In this document: piece after piece, positions 53,772-61,993 of the stretch
How the letters are laid out: every line of letters starts with the position of its first letter
Numbering within the stretch: position 1 is the stretch's first letter
DNA from: an uncultured Eubacteriales bacterium
GTDB lineage: Bacteria > Bacillota > Clostridia > Christensenellales > CAG-138
Direction: 5' to 3'
DNA: 64,000 nt
Assembly (NCBI GenBank): GCA_900544555.1
Contig: UQWD01000011.1
Span: 1-64,000, forward strand
Position numbers and translations under genes: made by a program
The notes under the pieces: generated by a model
Database searches by the model: none
What the model was told of the DNA's origin: nothing
What the model saw: the letters and a program-made list of their open reading frames with translations, nothing else

Positions 53772-54257
53772 ATAACTTGATTTGTATATTTTCTTTTATT
53801 CATTAAGGGAGAACCATTTGGAATCATATAAGTTCTCCCTTAGTAGCACCCTGTTTGTAAGCGTTAATAATAAGTTGTCGTGAATACTTCCTTATCACTG
53901 TAGAATCACAATTGTTTTAGTGACTATTAGTAAGCCTGAGGGCGGCGCTTTTTGCCCTGAGCGTTTAAATATTATTTCGCTTCCTTAATAGTAAATTTTC
54001 TCTAAATACCGCGTTTAACGGACGTCAAAATATTAAATGCAAATCAATTAACATAAGAATTTAAAGCTGTGTTCACTTAAATCGCTTAAAGCAAAAGATA
54101 AAATCGCGCAACAAGTATATACAACAGTATTCTATGCAAAGCACAATGCAGCGTGAGTGAATAAAATTTTTGTATCACAACGGCCGTAAAACGAACGAAG
54201 CCGCCTGGTTAACCAGACGGCTTCATTTGGCTGATGTCGGTTATAACCACATGAGGT
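53772..54257. other. Intergenic region after the DUF262-HEPN pair
   Basis: An 11-bp inverted repeat TAAGGGAGAAC / GTTCTCCCTTA (53804-53814, 53832-53842) lies 33 bases after the HEPN stop and may end its transcript, though no T run follows. The GC content rises again after about 53930. No gene is seen. Confidence 0.45.
54197..54224 (-). terminator. Possible terminator of the LRR surface protein gene
   Basis: A 14-bp inverted repeat with one mismatch, from GAAGCCGCCTGGTT to AACCAGACGGCTTC, 34 bases beyond the gene end. On the minus strand it is followed by GTTCGTTTTACG, a weak T tract. Confidence 0.5.
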
Positions 54258-56177
54258 TTACCTTCTCTTTATACTAGATCTTCTGCGTACGATAAGGCCG
54301 ATACCTCCGCCGGCCACTGTTAACGCGCCTACGATAATCAGGCTTGGGCCGCCGGCCTTTGGAGGATCTTCCGGCGTAGGCGTGGGCTGCCCCGGCGTGG
54401 GCGTGGGCTGCTCCGGCGTAGGCGTGGGCTGCTCCGGCGTAGGCGTGGGCTCAACATTTTGTGTGAACCTGGCGGTTAAATCGTATCTGCCCGCTTCGAG
54501 AACTGTTTCTGCATCGCTTGAAAACAGATTCCCCTCTTCGTCGTACCAGCCCAGGAATTCCTCCCCATCAGCCGGATAGGCATAGATCGTAAGTTGGCCG
54601 GCAAATGGTTTATGCGCGCCAATGTAACCGTATCCTTCGGCAGTGAGGGTTCCGGGCATTAATCCCATCGTTCTCGAATTAACCTTTATTGAAGTTAATG
54701 GATTGTCCCTTAAATCAAGCACTTCTAAATAATGTTGTTCGGTTAAATCAATGCTCGTAAGCTTATTATCATTTACTAGTACCTGCGAAATTCTACTGCT
54801 ACCGCTCAGGTTCAATTCAACCATTCCATTGCCGCGTGCATAAATATACTCAAGGTTGGGATTGTCAGAAACGTCAACTTTTTTTAAAGAATTGCCGTTT
54901 ATACTTAAGACCCATAATTTTGAGAATCCGCTAAAATCAATATTCCCGGTTAATCCCACGCCGCAATCATCTGATAGCAAGCCGCGATCCATTCCGAACA
55001 TTTGCGGATAGCTTAAGTTCTCGTAGTTTACAAAAACAATTTTGGAAATAATAGTATTTGCATCCTGCGGGTTATACATAGGATTAAGCTTGTATCCGTT
55101 TTTAACCCCATCGGCGTCCTTCTGTTCTAAAAATTCGATTACTGTTCGGTATTCAGGTTCATATGCAGAATCTGGAATTTCATAGTCGTCGCCTATGGGC
55201 GGATCCATTGGCGCTTCGGGTATTGGCTCCCCCTCCTTAACAAATCGGGCTTCCAGCGTATATGGATCGAGATAATAAACGCTTAGCTTAGCATATCTTG
55301 ATATAATTATACCATTGTGATTATACCATCCGTCAAAGATATAGCCTTCGTTTGGGGTTGCGATTAAATCTACCTGTCCCTGATCGTTATTGCTGTCAAA
55401 GTATCGTGTAAATCCTACGGTACCGCCTGCCCCTATTCTTGCTGTATCGACTCCACCGGTTCTTGGGTTATGAATGAATTTCAGTTCATTTACAGTGTTG
55501 CCAGTGTAACTCAGGTTGATAAGATTAGGGCAGCCGCTAACGTCCAGCGCCGTCAGTTGGTTATTGCGGCAATCAATTGTTTGTAGCAATGGGTGATTAT
55601 TCAATCTAATAACATCCAGAGCACAATCGTAAATCATTAAATTCGTTAACACTTCACATCCGCTCAAACGGATTTCACTTAACGACGCATTATCCCAGCA
55701 AAGAGCGTCTTTTAACCCGGAACAGCCTGAAAGATTTAAAGCTCTTAAAAACGGAAGCTCTTGACAAAACAAAACAATTAACGATGTACATCCGCTTAAA
55801 TTGATATGTGTTATATTGTTTCCGTTTAATCTAAGCATGCTAATCTTTTCACAGCCGCTTAAATCCATTTCACCGGTTAAGTTCTTATAATCATAACCAA
55901 AAATCCCCGTGAGCCTGCCGTCCGCGTTCCAGCTCGCGCCCCACGTACTGGGATCTTCCGCATTATAATTCGTGTTTACCTTAACGCCGTTCTTCACGCC
56001 GTTTTCATCTTCGATTTCTAAGAACGCGCTAAGCTTGGCCCTGTCGTTCTCATGATAATCCGTTAAAGGCAGCTCCGCATGCGCCTCCGGCGCGGCAAGG
56101 CTTGCAAGGCTGACAATGGACAACAGCATGATACAGGCAACCGCCACGCTTACGGCTTTTCGCCATATAGTCCTCAT
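54258..56177 (-). CDS. Secreted leucine-rich surface protein with PPKAGG anchor
   Basis: 639 residues from the ATG at 56177 (AAAGGAGGAAGCGTA upstream). Signal peptide ends SLAAPEAHA. Two blocks of degenerate leucine-rich repeats with the pattern LNLSGCxxLxxL (about 65-220 and 370-480) are each followed by a divergent InlB B-type beta domain (LIATPNEGYIFDGWY; IYAYPADGEEFLGWYDE). The C-terminus has four PTPTPEQ-like units, EDPPKAGG, a hydrophobic helix and RRRSSIKRR. The architecture and anchor match the giant protease at 24643-32994. Likely a wall-attached adhesin-like protein; single-gene unit. Confidence 0.9.
   Translation of the reverse strand: MRTIWRKAVSVAVACIMLLSIVSLASLAAPEAHAELPLTDYHENDRAKLSAFLEIEDENGVKNGVKVNTNYNAEDPSTWGASWNADGRLTGIFGYDYKNLTGEMDLSGCEKISMLRLNGNNITHINLSGCTSLIVLFCQELPFLRALNLSGCSGLKDALCWDNASLSEIRLSGCEVLTNLMIYDCALDVIRLNNHPLLQTIDCRNNQLTALDVSGCPNLINLSYTGNTVNELKFIHNPRTGGVDTARIGAGGTVGFTRYFDSNNDQGQVDLIATPNEGYIFDGWYNHNGIIISRYAKLSVYYLDPYTLEARFVKEGEPIPEAPMDPPIGDDYEIPDSAYEPEYRTVIEFLEQKDADGVKNGYKLNPMYNPQDANTIISKIVFVNYENLSYPQMFGMDRGLLSDDCGVGLTGNIDFSGFSKLWVLSINGNSLKKVDVSDNPNLEYIYARGNGMVELNLSGSSRISQVLVNDNKLTSIDLTEQHYLEVLDLRDNPLTSIKVNSRTMGLMPGTLTAEGYGYIGAHKPFAGQLTIYAYPADGEEFLGWYDEEGNLFSSDAETVLEAGRYDLTARFTQNVEPTPTPEQPTPTPEQPTPTPGQPTPTPEDPPKAGGPSLIIVGALTVAGGGIGLIVRRRSSIKRR
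54376..54451. repeat. 24-bp tandem repeat coding the Pro-Thr linker
   Basis: About three units of GGCGTAGGCGTGGGCTGCTCC-type sequence, nearly identical in DNA, code for PTPTPEQ repeats. A related linker at about 24770-24835 in the giant protease gene has the same GGCGTGGGCGTGGGCTGC string. Such arrays expand and contract readily. Confidence 0.7.
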
Positions 56178-56261
56178 TACGCTTCCTCCTTTGTTATTCT
56201 TGTTCTTATTTAGTGGTATGTCCGTACTGAATTTTGATGTACAGACATGCATCATGTTTTC

Positions 56262-56290
56262 ATTTTACATACCGAAAATTATATTGTCAA
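56262..56290 (-). promoter_or_regulatory. Sigma-A-type promoter of the LRR surface protein gene
   Basis: On the minus strand TTGACA (56290-56285), 17-base spacer, TAAAAT (56267-56262). Transcription would start about 78 bases before the ATG at 56177, which confirms the downstream start choice. Confidence 0.8.
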
Positions 56291-56451
56291 CGGTTATTAA
56301 ATATTTTTTAATATAAACGCTTTATAATATTTGGTCGTTTATCTTTTGTTATTCTTAGTCAATATATAAATTGTGCCGTCTTATATAAAGAAGAGGAATT
56401 TATGATGTATATCCATAAATCATATGCTGCGGATTTATTTTAGTTGAATAC

Positions 56452-56476
56452 AAAAAACCAATGCGCATAGCATTGG
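56452..56476 (-). terminator. Rho-independent terminator of the nth-obg-yhbY unit
   Basis: On the minus strand CCAATGC, loop TATGC, GCATTGG, then TTTTTTG. It lies about 85 bases after the yhbY stop. Confidence 0.85.
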
Positions 56477-56561
56477 CTAATTTTGTGCAAGGAACGAAAT
56501 TATACCGCACGGGGTTGGCTTTACCGCCGGCTTTTTTGTCTATAAAATTTTTTACAGCTTC

Positions 56562-56855
56562 TTAAAGCAGCTCCAGCTCTATACGCGGGTTCTCCATTGA
56601 GCGCCTGTACAGCACAAATCTACGGCCAATGGCCTGAATGGGCTCCGCATCAAGCTTCTCCGCCAATATACCGGCCGCCTCACGCGCAGTAAGCTCCACG
56701 TTTTCAAGAACCGTAACCTTAATTAGCTCCCTGGCCTCCAACGCGTCGTCCAGCTGCGCGACAAGCGTATCCACGATTCCGTTTTTCCCAATCTGGCATA
56801 TCGGCTGTATGCCGTTCGCCATAGCACGCAGCTGCGCCCGTTGTTTTCCCGTCAT
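56562..56855 (-). CDS. yhbY: YhbY-family RNA-binding protein
   Basis: 97 residues of the CRS1/YhbY (CRM) fold, which binds rRNA during 50S assembly. MTGKQRAQLRAMANGIQPICQIGKNGI is followed by the helix and VLENVELTAREAAGILAEKLDAEPIQAIGRRFVLYR, where the GxxG-like loop region is QIGKNG. It follows obg by 18 bases, a common pairing of two ribosome-assembly genes. Confidence 0.92.
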   Translation of the reverse strand: MTGKQRAQLRAMANGIQPICQIGKNGIVDTLVAQLDDALEARELIKVTVLENVELTAREAAGILAEKLDAEPIQAIGRRFVLYRRSMENPRIELELL

Positions 56856-56873
56856 AAATTATCCCTCTCATTC

Positions 56874-58145
56874 TCATTCAACAAAATCAAATTCCCACTC
56901 GCCCATACGCACCGTGCTCTCCTCGTCGGCGCCCGCCTCACGCAGAGCCTGTATAATCCCCTCGCGGATTAGGTATTGCTGGAAGCGGCGCATGGACGCC
57001 TCATCAGAGGCATAGGTAGTATCCAGGATATAATCTACAGCCCCGCCCGTTACAATAAAAGCGCCGTCGTCGCTTCTTTTTATATCAAAGCCCGGCTCAT
57101 ATTGCGGGCCGTCCACGATGTCGTCCTCCTCATACTCAAAGGTCTTGGGCAGCGTGGCGAGGACTTTCACCACCTCGTCAACAAGGGCGCCGAACCCGCT
57201 CCCCGTGGCAGCTGATACGGGGAAAACCTTTGTGTTTTCGCCCTCTATCGCTTTAAGGAGCATTCCAAGGTTATCATCCGCTCCCGTTATATCCATTTTG
57301 TTGGCGGCGATAAGCTGGGGCAGCTCATACAGCCGCTCGCTGTATTTCCTCAGCTCCTCATTTAACTGGCGGTAGTCCTCAACCGGATCGCGCCCCTCGC
57401 AGCCCGAAATATCCAGCACATGCACGAGCATGCGGGTGCGTTCCACATGCCGCAAAAAGTCATGGCCAAGCCCCGCGCCGTCCGCCGCCCCCTCGATAAG
57501 CCCGGGTATATCCGCCAGCACGAATGCCGCGTCATACCGCTTAACAACGCCCAGATTTGGAGTTAAGGTCGTAAAGTGGTAGTTCGCTATCTTCGGCTTG
57601 GCGCTCGTAAGCACGGATAATATGGTCGATTTTCCCACGTTGGGCAGGCCAATAAGCCCGACGTCCGCGATGGTTTTTAGCTCCAGCTCCACCTCATGCT
57701 CAACGGTTTTCTGCCCCGGCTGCGCAAACCTTGGGGACTGCCGGGTCGGCGTCGCGAAACGCGCGTTCCCTTTACCGCCGCGCCCGCCAAAAAGCACGGT
57801 TTTCGTTTTCCCAGGGCGGTTCATATCCGCCACAATGCGGTTTGTTTCCGTATCCCTTATCAGCGTGCCGACCGGTACATGCACGGTCAAGTCTTCCCCG
57901 CGCTTGCCTTTGGACATTTTCGCCTTGCCGTTTTCGCCGCGCTCAGCCCTGTAATGGCGCATAAAACGGAAATCAAGCAGCGTGCTCATGTTTTCATCCG
58001 CGATAAAAACTACGCTCCCGCCGTTGCCGCCGTCCCCTCCGTCGGGCCCGCCGCGGGCAACGTATTTTTCTCGGTGGAACGAGGCGCAGCCGTCCCCGCC
58101 GTCGCCGGCTTTAATAACAATCTTCGCTTTATCAACAAACTGCAT
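56874..58145 (-). CDS. obg: GTPase Obg/CgtA
   Basis: Ribosome-associated GTPase of 423 residues, needed for late 50S assembly and linked to stringent and sporulation control. The glycine-rich Obg fold comes first (1-158; FVDKAKIVIKAGDGGDGCASFHREK, then GGPDGGDGGNGG), followed by the G domain (about 159-330; Walker A GLPNVGKST, DIPGLIEGA, NKMD) and the C-terminal OCT domain (about 345-423). 12 bases separate it from nth. Confidence 0.96.
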   Translation of the reverse strand: MQFVDKAKIVIKAGDGGDGCASFHREKYVARGGPDGGDGGNGGSVVFIADENMSTLLDFRFMRHYRAERGENGKAKMSKGKRGEDLTVHVPVGTLIRDTETNRIVADMNRPGKTKTVLFGGRGGKGNARFATPTRQSPRFAQPGQKTVEHEVELELKTIADVGLIGLPNVGKSTILSVLTSAKPKIANYHFTTLTPNLGVVKRYDAAFVLADIPGLIEGAADGAGLGHDFLRHVERTRMLVHVLDISGCEGRDPVEDYRQLNEELRKYSERLYELPQLIAANKMDITGADDNLGMLLKAIEGENTKVFPVSAATGSGFGALVDEVVKVLATLPKTFEYEEDDIVDGPQYEPGFDIKRSDDGAFIVTGGAVDYILDTTYASDEASMRRFQQYLIREGIIQALREAGADEESTVRMGEWEFDFVE

Positions 58146-58157
58146 TATACTAATTTA

Positions 58158-58841
58158 TCATGGTGCGGGCGGTTTAATCGCCCTCCCAATCTCCTCCCTA
58201 TTTATATAATCACCGCAATACGCGCTTATGGGGCATGCCGCGCATTTGGGGTTTCGCGCCGAACATACGCCCCGGCCATGGTAAATCAGCCAGTGGTGCG
58301 CTTTGGACCATTTGGCTTGCGGGATACTCTCCATCAGCTGCTTTTCCGTATTAAGTACGTCCTTGGCCGCTGCGAACCCGATACGGTTCGCAACCCTGAA
58401 AACATGCGTATCCACCGCTATCGCGTCGATGTTAAAGGCGTTTGATACAACCACATTGGCAGTTTTCCTGCCAACGCCGGGCAGTTCCATCAAAGCGTCC
58501 CTGTCGGCCGGAACCTCGCCGCCGTAATCCCTTGTCAGAATTTTGGCGGCGGCTATAATGTTTTTGCTTTTCGCCCTATACAGCCCGCACCCTTTAATAT
58601 ATCCGCAAAGCGTATCCTCATCCAGCCCGGCGAACGCCTCCGCCGTATGATAGACCGGGAATAAAGTCCTCGTGGTTTTGTTCACCTGCTTATCCGTGCA
58701 TTGCGCGGAAAGCATGGTCGCTACCAAAAGCTCAAACGGGCTTGAAAACTCAAGGGCCGGTTTCGCCTCTGGGTATGCCTTTTCAAGCCCTTCGAGCGCG
58801 GCGCTGAGCCGTTCCCGCCTTGCGCGCTTATTTTCACGCAT
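58158..58841 (-). CDS. nth: Endonuclease III
   Basis: DNA glycosylase/AP lyase that removes oxidised pyrimidines. 227 residues from ATG at 58841, chosen for GGAGGAGTAAC upstream; the frame is open 36 codons further but without typical sequence. The helix-hairpin-helix LPGVGRKTANVV contains the catalytic Lys, VDTHVFRVANR the catalytic Asp, and the C-terminal [4Fe-4S] loop is C-x6-C-x2-C-x5-C (CSARNPKCAACPISAYC). Confidence 0.95.
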   Translation of the reverse strand: MRENKRARRERLSAALEGLEKAYPEAKPALEFSSPFELLVATMLSAQCTDKQVNKTTRTLFPVYHTAEAFAGLDEDTLCGYIKGCGLYRAKSKNIIAAAKILTRDYGGEVPADRDALMELPGVGRKTANVVVSNAFNIDAIAVDTHVFRVANRIGFAAAKDVLNTEKQLMESIPQAKWSKAHHWLIYHGRGVCSARNPKCAACPISAYCGDYINREEIGRAIKPPAP

Positions 58842-59022
58842 GTTACTCCTCCATAGTTTATCCATATATGGAACTACCATCTGATTATAAACGAGAAAGC
58901 CCTGCGGCGCAATAACGCTTCCTTCATGCGTTTTAAAGCGCGAAACCATGTTTCAGCCGCGTTTGATAACATCGTTATAGTATTTTTTAATAGCAAATAA
59001 TATTCAAATGAGATGAGCAGTT

Positions 59023-59247
59023 ATGAATATAGATAATATCCGCAGGCAGTGTGAGGTTTTGTACCGCCAGCCTCCGCAAAGCTGCGCGCTCTGCCAGGCC
59101 GCGCGCCTGTTTTTAGAAGGGGAAAGAGGCCGAAAGCTATCGCCCTCTTTGTATAAAGGCAACGCCCCAGGGCCAAGCTCAGCGCCGCCTAGGATCTTTT
59201 TTCGATGCTTGCTGCCGATTACCGCTTTGAACGTTACTCTGTTTTAG
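59023..59247 (+). CDS. Small hypothetical protein, doubtful
   Basis: 74 codons from an ATG behind GATGAGCAGTT, a poor ribosome binding site. The first half, NIDNIRRQCEVLYRQPPQSC and CQAARLFLEG, looks coding, while the second half is Pro/Ser-rich and less so. It may be the start of a gene that has decayed. No family recognised. Confidence 0.3.
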   Translation: MNIDNIRRQCEVLYRQPPQSCALCQAARLFLEGERGRKLSPSLYKGNAPGPSSAPPRIFFRCLLPITALNVTLF

Positions 59248-59337
59248 CTATCCGGCTAGCATCTGCAATAAAATATCCTCACCTGCTATTCTAAGGATGC
59301 CGCTTATTCATATTAGGATAAGGCTTTTACGCACAAG

Positions 59338-59490
59338 ATGCCGCCCACTGCGGAGAACCTGCCCGTATTAAACCCGCGCATCAACGATCCGGAGGCTCAA
59401 AGGCTGTTTGATACGGGCGCTATGATTACCGCCAAAACCAAATTATTTAGCAAAATCATGCGGCGCAACGCAGACGCGCGGATTAAATAA
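59338..59490 (+). CDS. Possible 50-residue peptide or gene remnant
   Basis: ATG at 59338 opens a 50-codon frame, MPPTAENLPVLNPRINDPEA followed by QRLFDTGAMITAKTKLF and a basic end. Its composition is protein-like and the stop is followed within 7 bases by a GCGGG/CCCGC hairpin. No ribosome binding site is visible. It may be the 3' end of the same decayed gene as 59023-59247. Confidence 0.35.
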   Translation: MPPTAENLPVLNPRINDPEAQRLFDTGAMITAKTKLFSKIMRRNADARIK

Positions 59491-59866
59491 GAAGCGGCGG
59501 GTTCGCCCGCGAGGTCATTGAGGTAGAGTGGTCCATACCCGAAATAAAGCTTTGGTGATATGCGGGAAACAAAGCGGAGCGCCGATCCGTCATTTTGGAT
59601 TTATGAATGGAATAATTAGCCGGTTTAGCTGGACGCTGTTATGCTTAACAGGGCAATAACGGCTGAAAAGCCCATCCTGCGTGCCGGCGAATAGGGAGCT
59701 TGTTCGGTAACGCGTCATAAATAATCTTGAATTTATTACATAGCGAAACCCACAAACTTATATAAGCGGCGTCCGCTGCGGGACTTCTCCCTTTGCTTAT
59801 TCGCCGCATCAGTTATTAACAATCTAAACGCATCCTCTTGACTGCATGAAATGAAATGCGTTTAAA

Positions 59867-60340
59867 TTACCTGCCCCCCATCATATTTCCAAGCATCTGC
59901 GCGAGCATCATCGGGTTCATTCCATTCATGCCACCGCCGCCAGAACCTCCCATCTGCGACATCATTTGCATCAACTGCATGGGGTTTGCGCCCATATTGC
60001 CCATTCCCCCCATCGGCCCGCCGCCCATACCGCCTCCCATTCCGCCTCCCATGGGATTGCTGTTGGGGACGTTGTTCGTATTGCGGTTGCTCTGCGCGGG
60101 CGCGCTGTTTGTTTGCGGTTCGGCCCTTTTTACCGCCAGCGGCACGCCTATATGCTCCGCTATGCGTTCCCTTTCACCCAGCGCGATAAAAGGCTCCATA
60201 GCTTCTAAATACCGTCTGGCGTGCTCTAGCCCCTGTTCTCTGCGGATACGCTGCGCCAACTGCATAGCAGGCGACGGCGAAGCCGGATCCGATTGCTGCT
60301 GTTGTGCGAGTGGAACTGTATGTGGAGCGATCTTTTGCAT
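59867..60340 (-). CDS. Met/Gly-rich small protein of unknown function
   Basis: 157 residues from the ATG at 60340, chosen because GGGAGGCATTTAT precedes it. The first half is a helical, charged domain (PAMQLAQRIRREQGLEHARR, then YLEAMEPFIALGERERIAEHIG). The second half is a low-complexity tail of Asn, Gly and Met with repeated GGGMGG and PMQLMQMMSQMGG. No signal peptide or membrane helix. A plus-strand frame over the same bases is Pro/Ile-rich and has no ribosome binding site, so the minus strand is preferred. Divergent from the next gene across 112 bases; both lack known families and may act together. Confidence 0.7.
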   Translation of the reverse strand: MQKIAPHTVPLAQQQQSDPASPSPAMQLAQRIRREQGLEHARRYLEAMEPFIALGERERIAEHIGVPLAVKRAEPQTNSAPAQSNRNTNNVPNSNPMGGGMGGGMGGGPMGGMGNMGANPMQLMQMMSQMGGSGGGGMNGMNPMMLAQMLGNMMGGR

Positions 60341-60452
60341 ATAAATGCCTCCCAACTCTTATTGCTATATTGTATGCCTGAATTGAAAGAAATGAACCTT
60401 ACGGCCTTTTTAAGCATATGGATACATAGAGAAGCAATAGGAGGTTTCGGTT

Positions 60453-60773
60453 ATGAAACGTGATCTTCGCAGCATGAAGGGCAGTGATATGCCGCAACAG
60501 CATGCCGGCATGCCAACCCAGGAAGAACTAGCGCGCATGGCTCAGAGCATCGATTCCAACACGGCTGGAAATATTCAAAATATCGTCAATCAATACAGCG
60601 GGAAAAGCGATAATGAACTTCTAAGTGAGCTTAAACGCGTTACCGGAGAACAGAAGAAGGCCGGTCAGCTTGACGATAACACGATGGAAAACGTAGCGAA
60701 CCGACTGTCACCAATGCTTAACGCACAGCAACGGCAGCGCCTGCAGGATGTAATCCGGCAGCTAAAGGGCTGA
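60453..60773 (+). CDS. Small helical protein of unknown function
   Basis: 106 residues, ATG behind ATAGGAGGTTTCGGTT. Charged and helical: EELARMAQSIDSNTAGNIQN, NELLSELKRVTGEQKKAGQL and a C-terminal NAQQRQRLQDVIRQLKG. No Cys, no membrane segment. I recognise no family. It faces away from the Met/Gly-rich gene, with which it may share a control region. Confidence 0.75.
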   Translation: MKRDLRSMKGSDMPQQHAGMPTQEELARMAQSIDSNTAGNIQNIVNQYSGKSDNELLSELKRVTGEQKKAGQLDDNTMENVANRLSPMLNAQQRQRLQDVIRQLKG

Positions 60774-61395
60774 TTTACATTATCAGTCATAAGGCCGGCG
60801 GCAAATTGCCGCATGCTTTGCCGCCGGCCGCCAAAGAAGAGGGCTTCGCCCATTCTATTAAACGGTTTGCATATAAAATTAAAGAAGCAAACTGCGCGCA
60901 CATGAAAAGCCGGGCGGTTGCGGCCACCCGTTATTCAGTACGAAATGTCCATGTCATTTTTGGGAGTTAAAATATGCAACTATGGAATACAATTATTTTA
61001 TCCGGTTTAGCGCGTATGAGGCGGAGCCGGACTCCTCCCAACGGTCGCGCACGTTTGCATAATCGGCGGTTAGATTACGCCTTTACCGGAATATACAGCC
61101 ATTTCAGGCCGGGAGTATATCCTTATACATCCGCATAACCGCGTTACCGGCGTTATTTTCGGCGCGTCAAATTTTTCAACCCACTTTCACAACGGTCATA
61201 AATTGGGTATAATAAACCGTAATGACAAGGGCGCGGGCGACGGCGGCTGCAATTGGCCTTATGCCTCCGCCGGCTTTCCTTGCCGGCCCTTCATAATATA
61301 TTGTTAAAAGCCCCTCATACCTTGTGATATGAGGGCGTTAGCTGTTGCCGATAACGCAGTTTGCTGCTTTATTTGCGTAAAGGAGGATGTAAGAA
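60774..61395. other. Intergenic region with long hairpin and pth-mfd promoter
   Basis: GGCCGGCGGCAAA / TTTGCCGCCGGCC (60793-60829, 13-bp perfect stem, 11-base loop) lies 20 bases after the small helical protein gene and probably ends it, although no T tract follows. The promoter at 61186-61213 is followed by a leader with two stems, GCCGGC/GCCGGC (61269-61287) and CCCTCATA/TATGAGGG (61312-61335). Confidence 0.5.
61186..61213 (+). promoter_or_regulatory. Sigma-A-type promoter of the pth-mfd unit
   Basis: TTCACA (61186-61191), 16-base spacer, TATAAT (61208-61213). The leader to pth would be about 175 bases and contains two hairpins. Confidence 0.65.
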
Positions 61396-61971
61396 ATGCA
61401 TATTATCGTTGGCCTTGGAAACCCCGGGCCGGATTATGCGCATACCCGCCATAATATGGGATATCTCGCGCTGGACATTCTGGCCGCCCGGCATCAGCTG
61501 GAATTCAGCAGAAAAAAATTCAAGGGCGTATGCGCCGAGGGGCATATCGGCGGAAAAAAAGCCCTGCTGTTGAAGCCGGAAACCTACATGAACCTTTCCG
61601 GATTAAGCGTGCTGGAGGCCTGTGGGTTTTATAAAACGGAACACAGCGAATTAATCGTAATATACGATGATGTGGATATCGCGTCGGGCTACATCCGCAT
61701 ACGCGAAAACGGGAGCGCGGGTACGCATAACGGTATGAGGGATATTATTTACCGGCTGGGATGGGATGATTTCCCTCGCGTTCGCATAGGCGTGGGCAAA
61801 CCTGAATTGGGCGAGCTAAGGCATCACGTGCTTACTGTCCCCCCGATGCAAGAGCAGAAGATTCTGCTTGAGGCCTTAAAAAACGCGGCGCATGCCGCGG
61901 AACTGATAACCGCCGGCGAGGCCGCAAAGGCGCAAGCGCTGTATAACAAAAAGCCCACTAAGGAAAATTAA
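61396..61971 (+). CDS. pth: Peptidyl-tRNA hydrolase
   Basis: Frees tRNA from peptidyl-tRNA dropped by ribosomes. 191 residues, with IVGLGNPGPDYAHTRHNMGY containing the catalytic His19, KPETYMNLSG, IYDDVDIASGYIRIRENGSAGTHNG-like central motif with the partner Asp, and FPRVRIGVGKP. AAAGGAGGATGTAAGAA precedes the ATG. mfd follows after 22 bases, a conserved pairing in Gram-positive bacteria. Confidence 0.96.
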   Translation: MHIIVGLGNPGPDYAHTRHNMGYLALDILAARHQLEFSRKKFKGVCAEGHIGGKKALLLKPETYMNLSGLSVLEACGFYKTEHSELIVIYDDVDIASGYIRIRENGSAGTHNGMRDIIYRLGWDDFPRVRIGVGKPELGELRHHVLTVPPMQEQKILLEALKNAAHAAELITAGEAAKAQALYNKKPTKEN

Positions 61972-61993
61972 CCCGTACGCGGAGGAACCGACT

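Larger units (their letters stand above)
58842..59866. other. Mostly non-coding stretch with two doubtful small frames
   Basis: About 1 kb between nth and the Met/Gly-rich protein gene. Apart from the two small frames listed separately, and a UUCG-type hairpin GCGGG-TTCG-CCCGC at 59497-59510, nothing is recognised. Confidence 0.4.

Noticed and set aside
59856..60344. Plus-strand frame antisense to the Met/Gly-rich protein
   Set aside because: It reads as Pro/Ile-rich low complexity without a ribosome binding site, whereas the minus-strand frame has GGGAGG at proper spacing and a normal helical domain.
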